A stretch of DNA of 64,000 bases from Oenanthe sinensis (GCA_028671895.1 CM053802.1:40834201-40898200), one strand, 5' to 3'. Shown: positions 22,503-34,786, numbered from the stretch's first letter. Notes: a model not told the origin generated them from the letters alone. Program-made: numbers and translations.

Positions 22503-23312
22503 TTCATGTTTAATATACAAAACATAGATCCTTGTGTTTGGTAGAAGATTAGTGAGTTTTCATCTACAGATCTACTTTTCAAGTTCTTCTCGAAAAGAGT
22601 GCTCAAATTTGTTTGACAGAGAAAACTCATTCTAAAAATTATTTAAATACTCCGGGTGTGATTATTTAGCCTGGGTGGACTTTAGATAATTTTTGTGAAT
22701 TATTCTGGGTACTTTGATTTTTGGTGTTCTTCAAGGAGTCATTACTGTTCTTGATAAAGAAGATAAACCCAGCAACTTTTGATTACCTTTTCGAGAGACA
22801 TAAAGTTAAAAAGGTGTTATTGGCTTTTGATTTGACATAAATCTCACAACAAAAAGTGTTATAGAAGATATTCAGTACCTAGCACGTGGGTTAGGTGAGT
22901 TAGGTGAGAAAAGTCACAAAAGTCAAAAAGTGTGAAAAGTAATATTATTTATTCAATATTAAAAGTGACCTTCAGCAAATTTCTTCCAAGGACAAAAGTT
23001 CTACTTGAATATTCTACTTGGAATATTCTACTTGAATATTCTACTTGAATATTCTACTTGAATATTCTACTTGAATATTCTACTTGGAATATTCTACTTG
23101 GAATATTCTACTTGGACAAAAGTTCTACTTAGAGAAATTCGACTTGGGCAGTTCTACATAGATATTCTACTTAGCCTAGTCTTGGGTACTTAGAAATTTT
23201 TTTTGTGTCCAGAAATTGAACCTTGATTTATTTTAAGATAATTTAATTTTCTTTTAATTACTACTCAAGTAATAAGAAAAGTTTATTATCTTTACTTTAA
23301 ATCCGCATTAAG
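22503..23312 (+). other. B leader
   Basis: About 810 bp with no supported ORF. It includes the minisatellite at 22996-23110 and a short duplicated GGTTAGGTGAGTTAGGTGAG stretch near 22890. The gag ATG follows a purine-rich AAGATGG context. Confidence 0.8.
22996..23110 (+). repeat. 13-14 bp minisatellite in B leader
   Basis: About eight tandem copies of CTTGAATATTCTA, some with an extra G (CTTGGAATATTCTA). The unit resembles the TTCTAC and GAATATTC words of the S1 LTR, which suggests a common origin. Confidence 0.85.
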
Positions 23313-23610
23313 ATGGCACTTAAAAACAATTTCAAGATTCCAATGTTCGACCGAGATCATTATGAAGAATGGGTGTTGAGAATGAAACTTTATCTTGAGT
23401 CCGTCAATCCTGAATATCTGGAAGTCCTCGATAAAGGTAAATTTGTACCAATGATTGTTGTTCCTGAGCATATGGAAGGAGATGTGGTAGTGCCACAACG
23501 GTCTGAGCCTAAGAAAGCAGTAGACTTTTCAGATGCTGATAAGGAGCAGATATCTTTCGACACATCCGTTCGACAAACACTGATGGAATCCCTGGATCAT
23601 GAGATGTTTA

Positions 23611-23917
23611 TGTTAGAGTAGGTGCCCTAGAGGCAATACAATTTTTCCTTTTAATAAACATTTATGTCATTTGATTATTCAATAAACGTATTTATTATGA
23701 CTTTAATTACTGCGATATATTTGTTAGCATAATAAATGTCCTTAGAATCATGTACTTAAACTATATAACGAGTATCATGATTCTAAGGACATTTATTATG
23801 CTAACAAATATATCGCAGTAATTAAAGTCATAATAAATACGTTTATTGAATAATCAAATGACATAAATGTTTATTAAAAGGAAAAATTGTATTGCCTCTA
23901 GGGCACCTACACTAACA
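23611..23917. repeat. Near-perfect palindrome made of two inverted LTR ends
   Basis: Arms of about 142 bp (23611-23752 and 23776-23917) differ at one visible position (TGTTAGAG against TGTTAGTG) with a loop of about 23 bases. The junction falls in TCATG (23748-23752), present in both parent sequences. It is the left inversion breakpoint of the A cluster. Confidence 0.92.
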
Positions 23918-23931
23918 ATCTCCCACTTGCA

Positions 23932-26900
23932 CTAGAGCCAATCACCCATGTATCTAATACCCATGGAACTAGTGTGACCGTCGTGCTTCTGCTGCGACAA
24001 GCCTTTGGTCAGTGGGTCTGCAATGTTATCATTTGTGTGCACTTTACATATGTGTATGTCACCCCTCTCATTAATCTCTCGAATGAGGTGATATCTCCTG
24101 AGTATATGTTTGGTTCGGGAGTGAGCTCTAGGTTCTTTAGCTTGTGCAATGGCTCCATTATTATCGCAGTATAGATCAATGGGATTTGCGATTGATGGAA
24201 CCACTCCTAATTCAGTAATGAATTTTCGAATCCAAACTGCTTCCTTAGCCGCTTCACAAGCTGCAATGTACTCAGCCTCCATTGTAGAATCAGCTACTGT
24301 TTCTTGTTTTGAATTCTTCCAACTTACAGCACCTCCGTTTAGACAAAACACAAAACTAGACTGTGATACAGTATCATCCCTGTCTGTTTGGAAACTTGCA
24401 TCGGTGTAACCTTTTACTACTAGTTTCTCCTCTCCTCCATACACCAAGAATGAATCTTTAGTCCTTTTCAAGTACTTTAGAATATTCTTGACAGCCGTCC
24501 AGTGACCTTCACCTGGATTAGATTGGTATCTTCTCGTCATGCTTAAAGCATACGAAACATCTGGGCGAGTACATACCATCGCATACATGATGGATCCAAT
24601 TGCTGAGGCATATGGAACCTTACTCATGCGGTCCTTGTCATCCAATGATTTCGGACACTGATCTTTAGAGATCGTTATCCCTTGAGATACGGGGACATAT
24701 CCCCTTTTTGCATTTTGCATACCAAAACGGTGCAAAACCTTATCGATGTATGTACTCTGACTTAGACCGATCATCCTTCTAGATCTATCCCTATAGATCC
24801 TCATTCCTAGAATGTAGGATGCATCTCCTAAGTCTTTCATAGAGAAATTACTCCCTAACCAAATCTTAACAGCCTTGAGAGAAGGTATGTCATTCCCCAC
24901 TAGTAGTATGTCATCAACATATAGTACTATGAATGCCACATGGCTCCCACTAACCTTCTTGTAAACACAAGGTTCATCCTCGTTTTGAACAAATCCATAC
25001 TCTTTGATAGTTTCATCAAAACGGATGTTCCATCTCCTAGAGGCTTGCTTTAATCCATAAATGGATCGACGTAATTTACATATCTTGCTAACATTCCCTG
25101 GACTGACAAAACCTTCAGGTTGTGTCATGTACACATCCACATCTTCTTCAAGGCTTCCATTAAGGAAGGCTGTTTTGACATCCATTTGCCAGATTTCATA
25201 ATCATGGAATGCTGCAATAGCAAGCAAAATCCTTATGGATTTGACCATAGCCACTGGTGAGAAGGTTTCATCATAGTCAATACCATGAATTTGCTTGAAA
25301 CCTTTTGCAACTAGCCTTGCTTTATAGGTCTGAACATTTCCATCCATGTCAGTTTTCTTCTTGAAAACCCATTTGCACCCTATGGGTTTTACCCCTTCAG
25401 GTGGATCAACCAAAGTCCATACTTGGTTTTCATATATGGATTCCATCTTGGATTTCATGGCTTCTAGCCATCTCTTAGATTCTGGACTGCTCATAGCATC
25501 TTGGTATGTGAGAGGCTTATCTTCATCTATGAGCATCAAATCACCACATTGAGTCAAAAGAAATCCATATCTCTCTGGCTCATGGCGAATTCTACCAGTT
25601 CTACGAACAACCTGTGTTTGTTGAGCGTTATTATTATCCTGCTCTTGTTCCACTTCAGGTTCAATGCTATTTTGTGGTTCTCGATCTTCATCGAGGTCTA
25701 TAGTTCTCCCACTGTTTCTTTTGGAAACAAAATCCCTTTCCATGAAGACAGCATCTCGAGCAATAAACACTTTTTACTCAGAAGGACTATAGAAATAATA
25801 CGCCTTTGTTTCTTTAGGGTATCCCACAAAATTGCACTCTTCAGATTTAGGTCCAAGCTTGTCAGATACTTGACGCTTCACAAACGCCTTGCATCCCCAA
25901 ACTTTCATAAAGCTCATGCCTGACCGTTTCTTCTCCCATATCTCATATGGAGTCTTTTGAACCTTCTTAGTAGGAACACGGTTAAGTGTGAAAGCCGCTG
26001 TTTCTAGAGCATAACCCCAGAAACTAATTGGAAGATCTGCATGACTCATCATCGATCGCACCATGTCCAACAAGGTGCGATTTCTCCTCTCTGAAACTCC
26101 ATTCCATTGAGGTGTACCTGGCGGAGTGAGTTGTGATACAATACCACACTCCTTTAAATAATCTTTAAATTCAGTGCTCAAGTATTCTCCTCCACGATCA
26201 GATCGTAAGATTTTAATACTTGCACCTCCGCCAATTTGCTTCTCTACTTCAGCCTTGTATTCTTTGAACTTTTCAAAAGAATCGGATTTATTCTTCATAA
26301 GATATACATATCCATATCTACTGAAATCATCAATAAATGTTATGAAGTAGTAGTAGCCTCCTCTAGCCATCACACGCATTGGGCCACATACATCACTATG
26401 TATTAGCTCCAAACGTTCAGTGGCCCTTTGACCCTTACCAGTGAAAGGGGCTTTAGTCATTTTACCAAGCAAACAAGATTCGCATTCTTGGTATGATTCA
26501 AAATCAAACTTATCCAAATATCCATCCTTATGTAATTTGGATATGCGTTTCTCATTTATATGGCCTAGACGACAATGCCAGAGGTATGTTTGATTTGAGT
26601 CATTAACTTTAAGTCGTTTGTTTTCTATATTACAGACAGGATTATCTAAGTCAAGAACATATAAACCATTAAACAAACGCGCAACACCATAGGTTAAATC
26701 ATTCAAAGCAAAAGAGCAACTGTTGTCCTTTATTGTAAACGAAAAAACCTTTCTTGTCCAAACAAGAAACAGAAATAATGTTTCTGCGAATTGCAGGCAC
26801 GTAATAACAATTCTCCAGTTCTAAAACTAGCCCAGAGGGCAAAGATAAATAATAGGTTCCTACAGCTAAAGCAGCAACTCTTGCTCCGTTGCCAACTCGT

Positions 26901-27898
26901 AGGTCCATTTCTCCTTTAGCCAATGTCCTACTTCTCTGCATTTCCTGCACATTTATACAAATGTGAGAAGCACATCCGGTATCCAATACCCAAGATGTAG
27001 AAATAGACAGATTGACTTCTATAACATATATACCTGAATTAGAAGCTTGCTCAACCCTCTTCTTCTTCATATCCTCCAAGTAAACTGAACAGTTTCTCTT
27101 CCAGTGACCAGTTTTCTTACAGTAGTGACATTCACCCTTAGCGACCCCACCTTTAGGCTTTAAAGCCTGTTTAGGACCTGACTTTGGCTTGGGTGTAGAA
27201 TCAGAACCTGTCTTCTTCTTACCCTTCCACTTGCCTTTCCCTTTGGCCTTACCTTTATTGCCCACCATCAGTATGGGAGCAGGTTCAGCCGTCTTCATGT
27301 TGGTCTCATATGTTCTCAGCATAGCCAACAATTCAGTAGGTGTTTTGTCAAACTCATTCATATTGTAGTTCATAACAAACTGAGTGAATTTGTTGTTCAA
27401 AGAATTCAAGATTAGGTCAATACCAGTTTCCGGACCAATCGGGAAACCCAAAGTATCAAGATACTCAATGTAACCAATCATCTTCAGAACATGTGGGCCA
27501 ACTGGTTCATTTGCCCCTTGTTTGCAGTTAAAGAGTGACTTGCTCGTGTTGAACCTTTCTTGACGAGTTTGGCTTGCAAACATGCTTTGCAAGTGCTCAT
27601 TGATAGTATATGCATCCATATGCACATGCTGTCTTTGAAGCTCAGCACTCATAGTTGCTAACATAAGACACGCAACATCAGTTGCATCATTCTCATCCTT
27701 TGTGTGTGCCGCTCGTTCCTCAACAGTAGCGCCCTCAGGAAGGGGACCTGCCGGAGGAATATCAATGACATGAAGCTTGCGCTCCTGCCTGAGGACAATC
27801 CTCAAATTCCTCTGCCAGTCTAGGAAGTTGTTTCCTCCTGTCAGCTTATCCTTCTCAAGGACAGATCGTACGGATAGTGTGTTTGTGTTGTTTGTCAT
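23932..27898 (-). pseudogene. A2 gag-pol (two lesions)
   Basis: Same polyprotein as A3, in three open pieces: 26699-27898 (gag, zinc knuckle, protease with intact D-T-G), 25774-26706 (integrase) and 23932-25770 (RT with YVDD, RNase H). Lesions are an extra A in the run near 26743 (A6 instead of A5), which shifts the frame in the protease-integrase linker, and a TAA at 25771-25773 replacing Gln after the SE of SEQKVF. Otherwise it is almost identical to A1 and A3. Real start ATG at 27896-27898. Confidence 0.92.
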
Positions 27899-29035
27899 TA
27901 CTTGGTATCTACAATGATAAAAGCACAAAATTAAACATTAGATTGTCTGAGTTATTTATTATGTTCAAATGATTATGATACATTCATAATATATCTCCCA
28001 CTATTTTTATCAAATCAATAGCCCTTACTATTAATTTGGAAAGTATATCCCATAATCCTTTCTAGTGAGCCAAGATCCATATTTCGTCATGTCTCAAGTC
28101 AACCACTGGAAGTCCTTAAGAATGATTATTTAGGTAGACAACATTTGTCAATTATATCATATATAATTCTTGGATAGTTTGGTGAGCAACGATTGATCTT
28201 ATCTATCTAATAGATTTTAACCAAACTCTATGCTTCTAAGTTCATAATGGTTGAATATAACCGTTTACTTTCACCTTATTATGACGACTCAGTTAAGTTT
28301 GACCCAATGATACAACGGCCGAATATAACCGTTTATATTTGTCGCATCTCACCACGATAGACAGGAGTCCCCTGCCACTGACAGTCTTTCCCCTAATCGA
28401 TCTAGGATTCGATGAGTGTTCATTCATTGGAAAGCATCTGATTAAAACTTAATATTTTGTTAAGGGGTTTAGAAAATTTTACGACGATCATGATCACATC
28501 ATGAAGAGATCCTCAATTTTTCCTTGAACTAAATATTTCAAATTGACATCTTAAATTGTTCATTTCCCAGGTAGATGGAGGATACCAGTGGTCACACTTA
28601 AAACCCATCAGCCTTACGAATACGCATATCCGTTTTTGTCAGAAAATCCCAATTATAGATATCAAAATCCATATTCAATTCCGTGTTTTAAAAATCCATA
28701 TTTCATAAACACAAGAATCTCATGATCGTTTGTTGATTTTAAAATCTTGAATCGTTACAGATTTTATCTTGAGTCGTTACAGATTTTATCTTGTTTAAAC
28801 AAGCATGGCATGGGTGTCGTATCTAATACATACATACATACATACATGATTAATCTAATTAAAGCATGCATCATTCATACATCAATATGTAAAGTGCAGT
28901 ATGTAAACGTGCTTGGTTATGGCCCCTTTCCTATGTGATCCTTTCGAGCTAATGAAAGGATCAAAGTCAATCTATGGTGGTAAAATATAAATACAATTAC
29001 ATGTCTTTATTTTGTTGTATCCACTAGTGCCTGCT
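27899..29035 (-). other. A2 leader, truncated
   Basis: Collinear with 2401-3540 of A1. It then breaks at 29036-29040 (CCTCT shared by both sides) directly into LTR sequence. The GC-rich repeat, PBS and LTR end are lost. No coding content. Confidence 0.85.
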
Positions 29036-29986
29036 CCTCTATGGTATCCACACGAGCACCTTCAAGAACGTCTCACGATCTTGAACACGGAACGGAAGTA
29101 CTAGCCTCCTTTGATAGGTTTCGAATTCTCTCTGCCTCTTCCTATGCTGCCTCTTCTGCTAGGGTTTATAAAAACGTGCAAGCCTTTTAACCTATCATTA
29201 TCTATTTATAATGATTGGTTAATGGGCCTTTTTAGCAAAAACCTAACCCATGTAGGCATAGGACTAAATAATAAAACATGCTTCTATTATTTAATTAATA
29301 ATTAAGTCACACTTAATTATTATTGGCAGAAATATAATTCTTCAAATTCGAATTTATTTCAATTAATCAATCAAAAGGCCAATAATATCTCTCCTAATTA
29401 TAGGAGGGTTAAATCCTTTATCTATCATTCATATTTCTCATACGACTCATGATATACCCGATGTCCACTTTTATCATCACCCGGTCAAAGGTAACTTTTA
29501 ATGTAGTCAAAGTATATCAATCCTCGTATAGAAATATAATGATCTCAAGTCAGAGGATCATTACACCATTATCACTTTGAGTCTTTCTTATGACTTAATT
29601 AAACATGAAGAATCTCACTGTGGGTCTGTCCAGTACCATGTACCCTTACATGTACCTATGTATTGACTTTAGTATCCCCATACTAATAACCAATGAGATG
29701 TGGTTATCTGTCAAACAACATACTAGTCTATTTATGTATTATTATTGTCCTATCATAATAATACTCGACTAGGGAACCTTTAAGAATATGATATATTATA
29801 TAATCTCAAGTTCAAGTCATGTACTTAAACTATATAACGAGTATCATGATTCTAAGGACATTTATTATGCTAACAAATATATCGCAGTAATTAAAGTCAT
29901 AATAAATACGTTTATTGAATAATCAAATGACATAAATGTTTATTAAAAGGAAAAATTGTATTGCCTCTAGGGCACCTACACTAACA
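29036..29986 (-). repeat. Middle LTR of the A cluster, with internal deletion
   Basis: Minus-orientation LTR between A2 and A3. It lacks its 3' end (about 190 bp, from the leader-LTR deletion) and an inner segment of about 400 bp (junction near 29361-29372, matching the loss of A1 bases 4862-5266). It keeps the LTR start next to the A3 PPT. Confidence 0.85.
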
Positions 29987-29998
29987 ATCTCCCACTTG
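29987..29998 (-). promoter_or_regulatory. A3 polypurine tract
   Basis: Minus-strand CAAGTGGGAGAT, only a few bases after the pol stop codon (30001-30003) and abutting the LTR start. The same tract flanks A2 at 23918-23929. Confidence 0.85.
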
Positions 29999-30000
29999 CA

Positions 30001-33000
30001 CTAGAGCCAATCACCCATGTATCTAATACCCATGGAACTAGTGTGACCGTCGTGCTTCTGCTGCGACAAGCCTTTGGTCAGTGGGTCTGCAATGTTATCA
30101 TTTGTGTGCACTTTACATATGTGTATGTCACCCCTCTCATTAATCTCTCGAATGAGGTGATATCTCCTGAGTATATGTTTGGTTCGGGAGTGAGCTCTAG
30201 GTTCTTTAGCTTGTGCAATGGCTCCATTATTATCGCAGTATAGATCAATGGGATCTGCGATTGATGGAACCACTCCCAATTCAGTAATGAATTTTCGAAT
30301 CCAAACTGCTTCCTTAGCCGCTTCACAAGCTGCAATGTACTCAGCCTCCATTGTAGAATCAGCTACTGTTTCTTGTTTTGAACTCTTCCAACTTACAGCA
30401 CCTCCGTTTAGACAAAACACAAAACCAGACTGTGATACAGTATCATCCCTGTCTGTTTGGAAACTTGCATCGGTGTAACCTTTTACTACTAGTTTCTCCT
30501 CTCCTCCATACACCAAGAATGAATCTTTAGTCCTTTTCAAGTACTTTAGAATATTCTTGACAGCCGTCCAGTGACCTTCACCTGGATTAGATTGGTATCT
30601 GTTCGTCATGCTTAAAGCATACGAAACATCTGGGCGAGTACATACCATCGCATACATGATGGATCCAATTGCTGAGGCATATGGAACTTTACTCATGCGG
30701 TCCTTGTCATCCAATGATTTCGGACACTGATCTTTAGAGATCGTTATCCCTTGAGATACGGGGACATATCCCCTTTTTGCATTTTGCATACCAAAACGGT
30801 GCAAAACCTTATCGATGTATGTACTCTGACTTAGACCGATCATCCTTCTAGATCTATCCCTATAGATCCTCATTCCTAGAATGTAGGATGCATCTCCTAA
30901 GTCTTTCATAGAGAAATTACTCCCTAACCAAATCTTAACAGCCTTGAGAGAAGGTATGTCATTCCCCATTAGTAGTATGTCATCAACATATAGTACTATG
31001 AATGCCACATGGCTCCCACTAACCTTCTTGTAAACACAAGGTTCATCCTCGTTTTGAACAAATCCATACTCTTTGATAGTTTCATCAAAACGGATGTTCC
31101 ATCTCCTAGAGGCTTGCTTTAATCCATAAATGGATCGACGTAATTTACATATCTTGCTAACATTCCCTGGACTGACAAAACCTTCAGGTTGTGTCATGTA
31201 CACATCCACATCTTCTTCAAGGCTTCCATTAAGGAAGGCTGTTTTGACATCCATTTGCCAGATTTCATAATCATGGAATGCTGCAATAGCAAGCAAAATC
31301 CTTATGGATTTGACCATAGCCACTGGTGAGAAGGTTTCATCATAGTCAATACCATGAATTTGCTTGAAACCTTTTGCAACTAGCCTTGCTTTATAGGTCT
31401 GAACATTTCCATCCATGTCAGTTTTCTTCTTGAAAACCCATTTGCACCCTATGGGTTTTACCCCTTCAGGTGGATCAACCAAAGTCCATACTTGGTTTTC
31501 ATATATGGATTCCATCTCGGATTTCATGGCTTCTAGCCATCTCTTAGATTCTGGACTGCTCATAGCATCTTGGTATGTGAGAGGCTCATCTTCATCTATG
31601 AGCATCAAATCACCACATTGAGTCAAAAGAAATCCATATCTCACTGGCTCATGGCGAATTCTACCAGTTCTACGAACAACCTGTGTTTGTTGAGCGTTAC
31701 TATTATCCTGCTCTTGTTCCACTTCAGGTTCAATGCTATTTTGTGGTTCTCGATCTTCATCGAGGTCTATAGTTCTCCCACTGTTTCTTTTGGAAACAAA
31801 ATCCCTTTCCATGAAGACAGCATCTCGAGCAATAAACACTTTTTGCTCAGAAGGACTATAGAAATAATACGCCTTTGTTTCTTTAGGGTATCCCACAAAA
31901 TTGCACTCTTCAGATTTAGGTCCAAGCTTGTCAGATACTTGACGCTTCACAAACGCCTTGCATCCCCAAACTTTCATAAAGCTCATGCCTGACCGTTTCT
32001 CCTCCCATATCTCATATGGAGTCTTTTGAACCTTCTTAGTAGGAACACGGTTAAGTGTGAAAGCCGCTGTTTCTAGAGCATAACCCCAGAAACTAATTGG
32101 AAGATCTGCATGACTCATCATCGATCGCACCATGTCCAACAAGATGCGATTTCTCCTCTCTGAAACTCCATTCCATTGAGGTGTACCTGGCGGAGTGAGT
32201 TGTGATACAATACCACACTCCTTTAAATAATCTTTAAATTCAGTGCTCAAGTATTCTCCTCCACGATCAGATCGTAAGATTTTAATACTTGCACCTCCGC
32301 CAATTTGCTTCTCTACTTCAGCCTTGTATTCTTTGAACTTTTCAAAAGAATCGGATTTATTCTTCATAAGATATACATATCCATATCTACTGAAATCATC
32401 AGTAAATGTTATGAAGTAGTAGTAGCCTCCTCTAGCCATCACACGCATTGGGCCACATACATCACTATGTATTAGCTCCAAACGTTCAGTGGCCCTTTGA
32501 CCCTTACCAGTGAAAGGGGCTTTAGTCATTTTACCAAGCAAACAAGATTCGCATTCTTGGTATGATTCAAAATCAAACTTATCCAAATATCCATCCTTAT
32601 GTAATTTGGATATGCGTTTCTCATTTATATGGCCTAGACGACAATGCCAGAGGTATGTTTGATTTGAGTCATTAACTTTAAGTCGTTTGTTTTCTATATT
32701 ACAGACAGGATTATCTAAGTCAAGAACATATAAACCATTAAACAAACGCGCAACACCATAGGTTAAATCATTCAAAGCAAAAGAGCAACTGTTGTCCTTT
32801 ATTGTAAACGAAAAACCTTTCTTGTCCAAACAAGAAACAGAAATAATGTTTCTGCGAATTGCAGGCACGTAATAACAATTCTCCAGTTCTAAAACTAGCC
32901 CAGAGGGCAAAGATAAATAATAGGTTCCTACAGCTAAAGCAGCAACTCTTGCTCCGTTGCCAACTCGTAGGTCCATTTCTCCTTTAGCCAATGTCCTACT

Positions 33001-33966
33001 TCTCTGCATTTCCTGCACATTTATACAAATGTGAGAAGCACATCTGGTATCCAATACCCAAGATGTAGAAATAGACAGATTGACTTCTATAACATATATA
33101 CCTGAATTAGAAGCTTGCTCAGCCCTCTTCTTCTTCAGATCCTCCAAGTAAACTGAACAGTTTCTCTTCCAGTGACCAGTTTTCTTACAGTAGTGACATT
33201 CACCCTTAGCGACCCCACCTTTAGGCTTTAAAGCCTGTTTAGGACCTGACTTTGGCTTGGGTGTAGAATCAGAACCTGTCTTCTTCTTACCCTTCCACTT
33301 GCCTTTCCCTTTGGCCTTACCTTTATTGCCCACCATCAGTATGGGAGCAGGTTCAGCCGTCTTCATGTTGGTCTCATATGTTCTCAACATAGCCAACAAT
33401 TCAGTAGGTGTTTTGTCAAACTCATTCATATTGTAGTTCATAACAAACTGAGTGAATTTGTTGTTCAAAGAATTCAAGATTAGGTCAATACCAGTTTCCG
33501 GACCAATCGGGAAACCCAAAGTATCAAGATACTCAATGTAACCAATCATCTTCAGAATATGTGGGCCAACTGGTTCATTTGCCCCTTGTTTGCAGTTAAA
33601 GAGTGACTTGCTCGTGTTGAACCTTTCTTGACGAGTTTGGCTTGCAAACATGCTTTGCAAGTGCTCATTGATAGTATATGCATCCATATGCACATGCTGT
33701 CTTTGAAGCTCAGCACTCATAGTTGCTAACATAAGACACGCAACATCAGTTGCATCATTCTCATCCTTAGTGTGGGCCGCTCGTTCCTCAACAGTAGCGC
33801 CCTCAGGAAGGGGACCTGCCGGAGGAATATCAATGACATGAAGCTTGCGCTCCTGCCTGAGGACAATCCTCAAATTCCTCTGCCAGTCTAGGAAGTTGTT
33901 TCCTCCTGTCAGCTTATCCTTCTCAAGGACAGATCGTACGGATAGTGTGTTTGTGTTGTTTGTCAT
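30001..33966 (-). CDS. A3 gag-pol polyprotein, full-length open frame, mutated protease
   Basis: 1321 residues from ATG (33964-33966) to TAG (30001-30003), the expected size for an Angela/BARE-like element. CCHC knuckle C257-C260-H265-C270. Protease active site D306-T307-R308: the glycine of D-T-G is replaced by Arg (codon 33043-33045), while A1 and A2 keep Gly. Integrase finger H441, H446, C472, C475; catalytic D502, D567, E603 with the classic D-35-E spacing. RT D905 and Y993-V-D-D. RNase H D1166, E1207, D1245. It is the only uninterrupted polyprotein in the window. The 5' LTR, PBS and most of the leader are missing (junction 34018), so no promoter of its own type remains upstream in this orientation. 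Confidence 0.95.
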   Translation of the reverse strand: MTNNTNTLSVRSVLEKDKLTGGNNFLDWQRNLRIVLRQERKLHVIDIPPAGPLPEGATVEERAAHTKDENDATDVACLMLATMSAELQRQHVHMDAYTINEHLQSMFASQTRQERFNTSKSLFNCKQGANEPVGPHILKMIGYIEYLDTLGFPIGPETGIDLILNSLNNKFTQFVMNYNMNEFDKTPTELLAMLRTYETNMKTAEPAPILMVGNKGKAKGKGKWKGKKKTGSDSTPKPKSGPKQALKPKGGVAKGECHYCKKTGHWKRNCSVYLEDLKKKRAEQASNSGIYVIEVNLSISTSWVLDTRCASHICINVQEMQRSRTLAKGEMDLRVGNGARVAALAVGTYYLSLPSGLVLELENCYYVPAIRRNIISVSCLDKKGFSFTIKDNSCSFALNDLTYGVARLFNGLYVLDLDNPVCNIENKRLKVNDSNQTYLWHCRLGHINEKRISKLHKDGYLDKFDFESYQECESCLLGKMTKAPFTGKGQRATERLELIHSDVCGPMRVMARGGYYYFITFTDDFSRYGYVYLMKNKSDSFEKFKEYKAEVEKQIGGGASIKILRSDRGGEYLSTEFKDYLKECGIVSQLTPPGTPQWNGVSERRNRILLDMVRSMMSHADLPISFWGYALETAAFTLNRVPTKKVQKTPYEIWEEKRSGMSFMKVWGCKAFVKRQVSDKLGPKSEECNFVGYPKETKAYYFYSPSEQKVFIARDAVFMERDFVSKRNSGRTIDLDEDREPQNSIEPEVEQEQDNSNAQQTQVVRRTGRIRHEPVRYGFLLTQCGDLMLIDEDEPLTYQDAMSSPESKRWLEAMKSEMESIYENQVWTLVDPPEGVKPIGCKWVFKKKTDMDGNVQTYKARLVAKGFKQIHGIDYDETFSPVAMVKSIRILLAIAAFHDYEIWQMDVKTAFLNGSLEEDVDVYMTQPEGFVSPGNVSKICKLRRSIYGLKQASRRWNIRFDETIKEYGFVQNEDEPCVYKKVSGSHVAFIVLYVDDILLMGNDIPSLKAVKIWLGSNFSMKDLGDASYILGMRIYRDRSRRMIGLSQSTYIDKVLHRFGMQNAKRGYVPVSQGITISKDQCPKSLDDKDRMSKVPYASAIGSIMYAMVCTRPDVSYALSMTNRYQSNPGEGHWTAVKNILKYLKRTKDSFLVYGGEEKLVVKGYTDASFQTDRDDTVSQSGFVFCLNGGAVSWKSSKQETVADSTMEAEYIAACEAAKEAVWIRKFITELGVVPSIADPIDLYCDNNGAIAQAKEPRAHSRTKHILRRYHLIREINERGDIHICKVHTNDNIADPLTKGLSQQKHDGHTSSMGIRYMGDWL

Positions 33967-34018
33967 TACTTGGTATCTACAATGATAAAAGCACAAAATT
34001 AAACATTAGATTGTCTGA

Positions 34019-34786
34019 ACATTAATCACGAAAGGTTTTATCGGATCACGATTTAATTATTGTTTAATTAGGTAGCAATGATGTATTACTAGATACCGCT
34101 CATTGTTTATAATTTTATTGGAGAATAAAATTATTGCTAATTAAATAATAGCCTATAGGGTCACACACATAGAGCACCTAGAGGAATAGTTAATTTAAAT
34201 TATAGATTTAAATTAATTGATGATTAATTCGAATTTATTATATTAATTAAGTGAGACTTAATTAATTGAAATAAATTCGAATTTGAAGAATTATATTTCT
34301 GCCAATAATAATTAAGTGTGACTTAATTATTAATTAAATAATAGAAGCATGTTTTATTATTTAATTCTATGCCTACATGGGTTAGGTTTTTGCTAAAAAG
34401 GCCCATTAACCAATCATTATAAATAGATAATGATAGGTTAAATGGTTTGCACGTTTTTGTATAAACCCTAGCAGAAGAGGCAGCATAGGAAGAGGCAGAG
34501 AGAATTCGAAACCTATCAAAGGAGGCTAGTACTTCCGTTTCGTGTTCAAGATCGTGAGACGTTCTTGAAGGTGCTCGTGTGGATACCATAGAGGTGCTTT
34601 CGAGAGGAAGACACAAATCGTGATAGCAAGGATCTCCGTTGAGTTCGTGGCATTCAAAATCTTAATAGGTATGATTCGATTATCACCATAATCCGTCAAT
34701 TCTTATACATGATCCTGCGTTTGGGTTCCGAAAATTTTCGTTATATTTACGTTTATCCGCTGCGTTTTATGCCTCGGAACCCAACA
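34019..34786 (+). repeat. Right-hand LTR remnant of the A cluster (plus orientation)
   Basis: 768 bp corresponding to the 3' half of the A4 solo LTR (60123-60888), ending CCCAACA at the GTTTA duplication. It joins A3 leader DNA at 34018/34019 with at most 1-2 shared bases. The TATAAATAG box is retained near 34418-34426. Confidence 0.9.

Larger units (their letters stand above)
23611..34786 (+). mobile_element. Rearranged family-A cluster in B gag (inverted A2-LTR-A3 array)
   Basis: Flanked by GTTTA (23606-23610 and 34787-34791). Plus-strand LTR start at 23611 and plus-strand LTR end at 34786, but everything between about 23750 and 34018 is in minus orientation: LTR start piece, A2 internal, middle LTR, A3 internal, leader stub. 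This fits one insertion that became LTR-internal-LTR-internal-LTR by unequal recombination and then had its interior inverted, with loss of DNA at both breakpoints. No PBS remains, so it cannot move as a unit. Confidence 0.8.
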
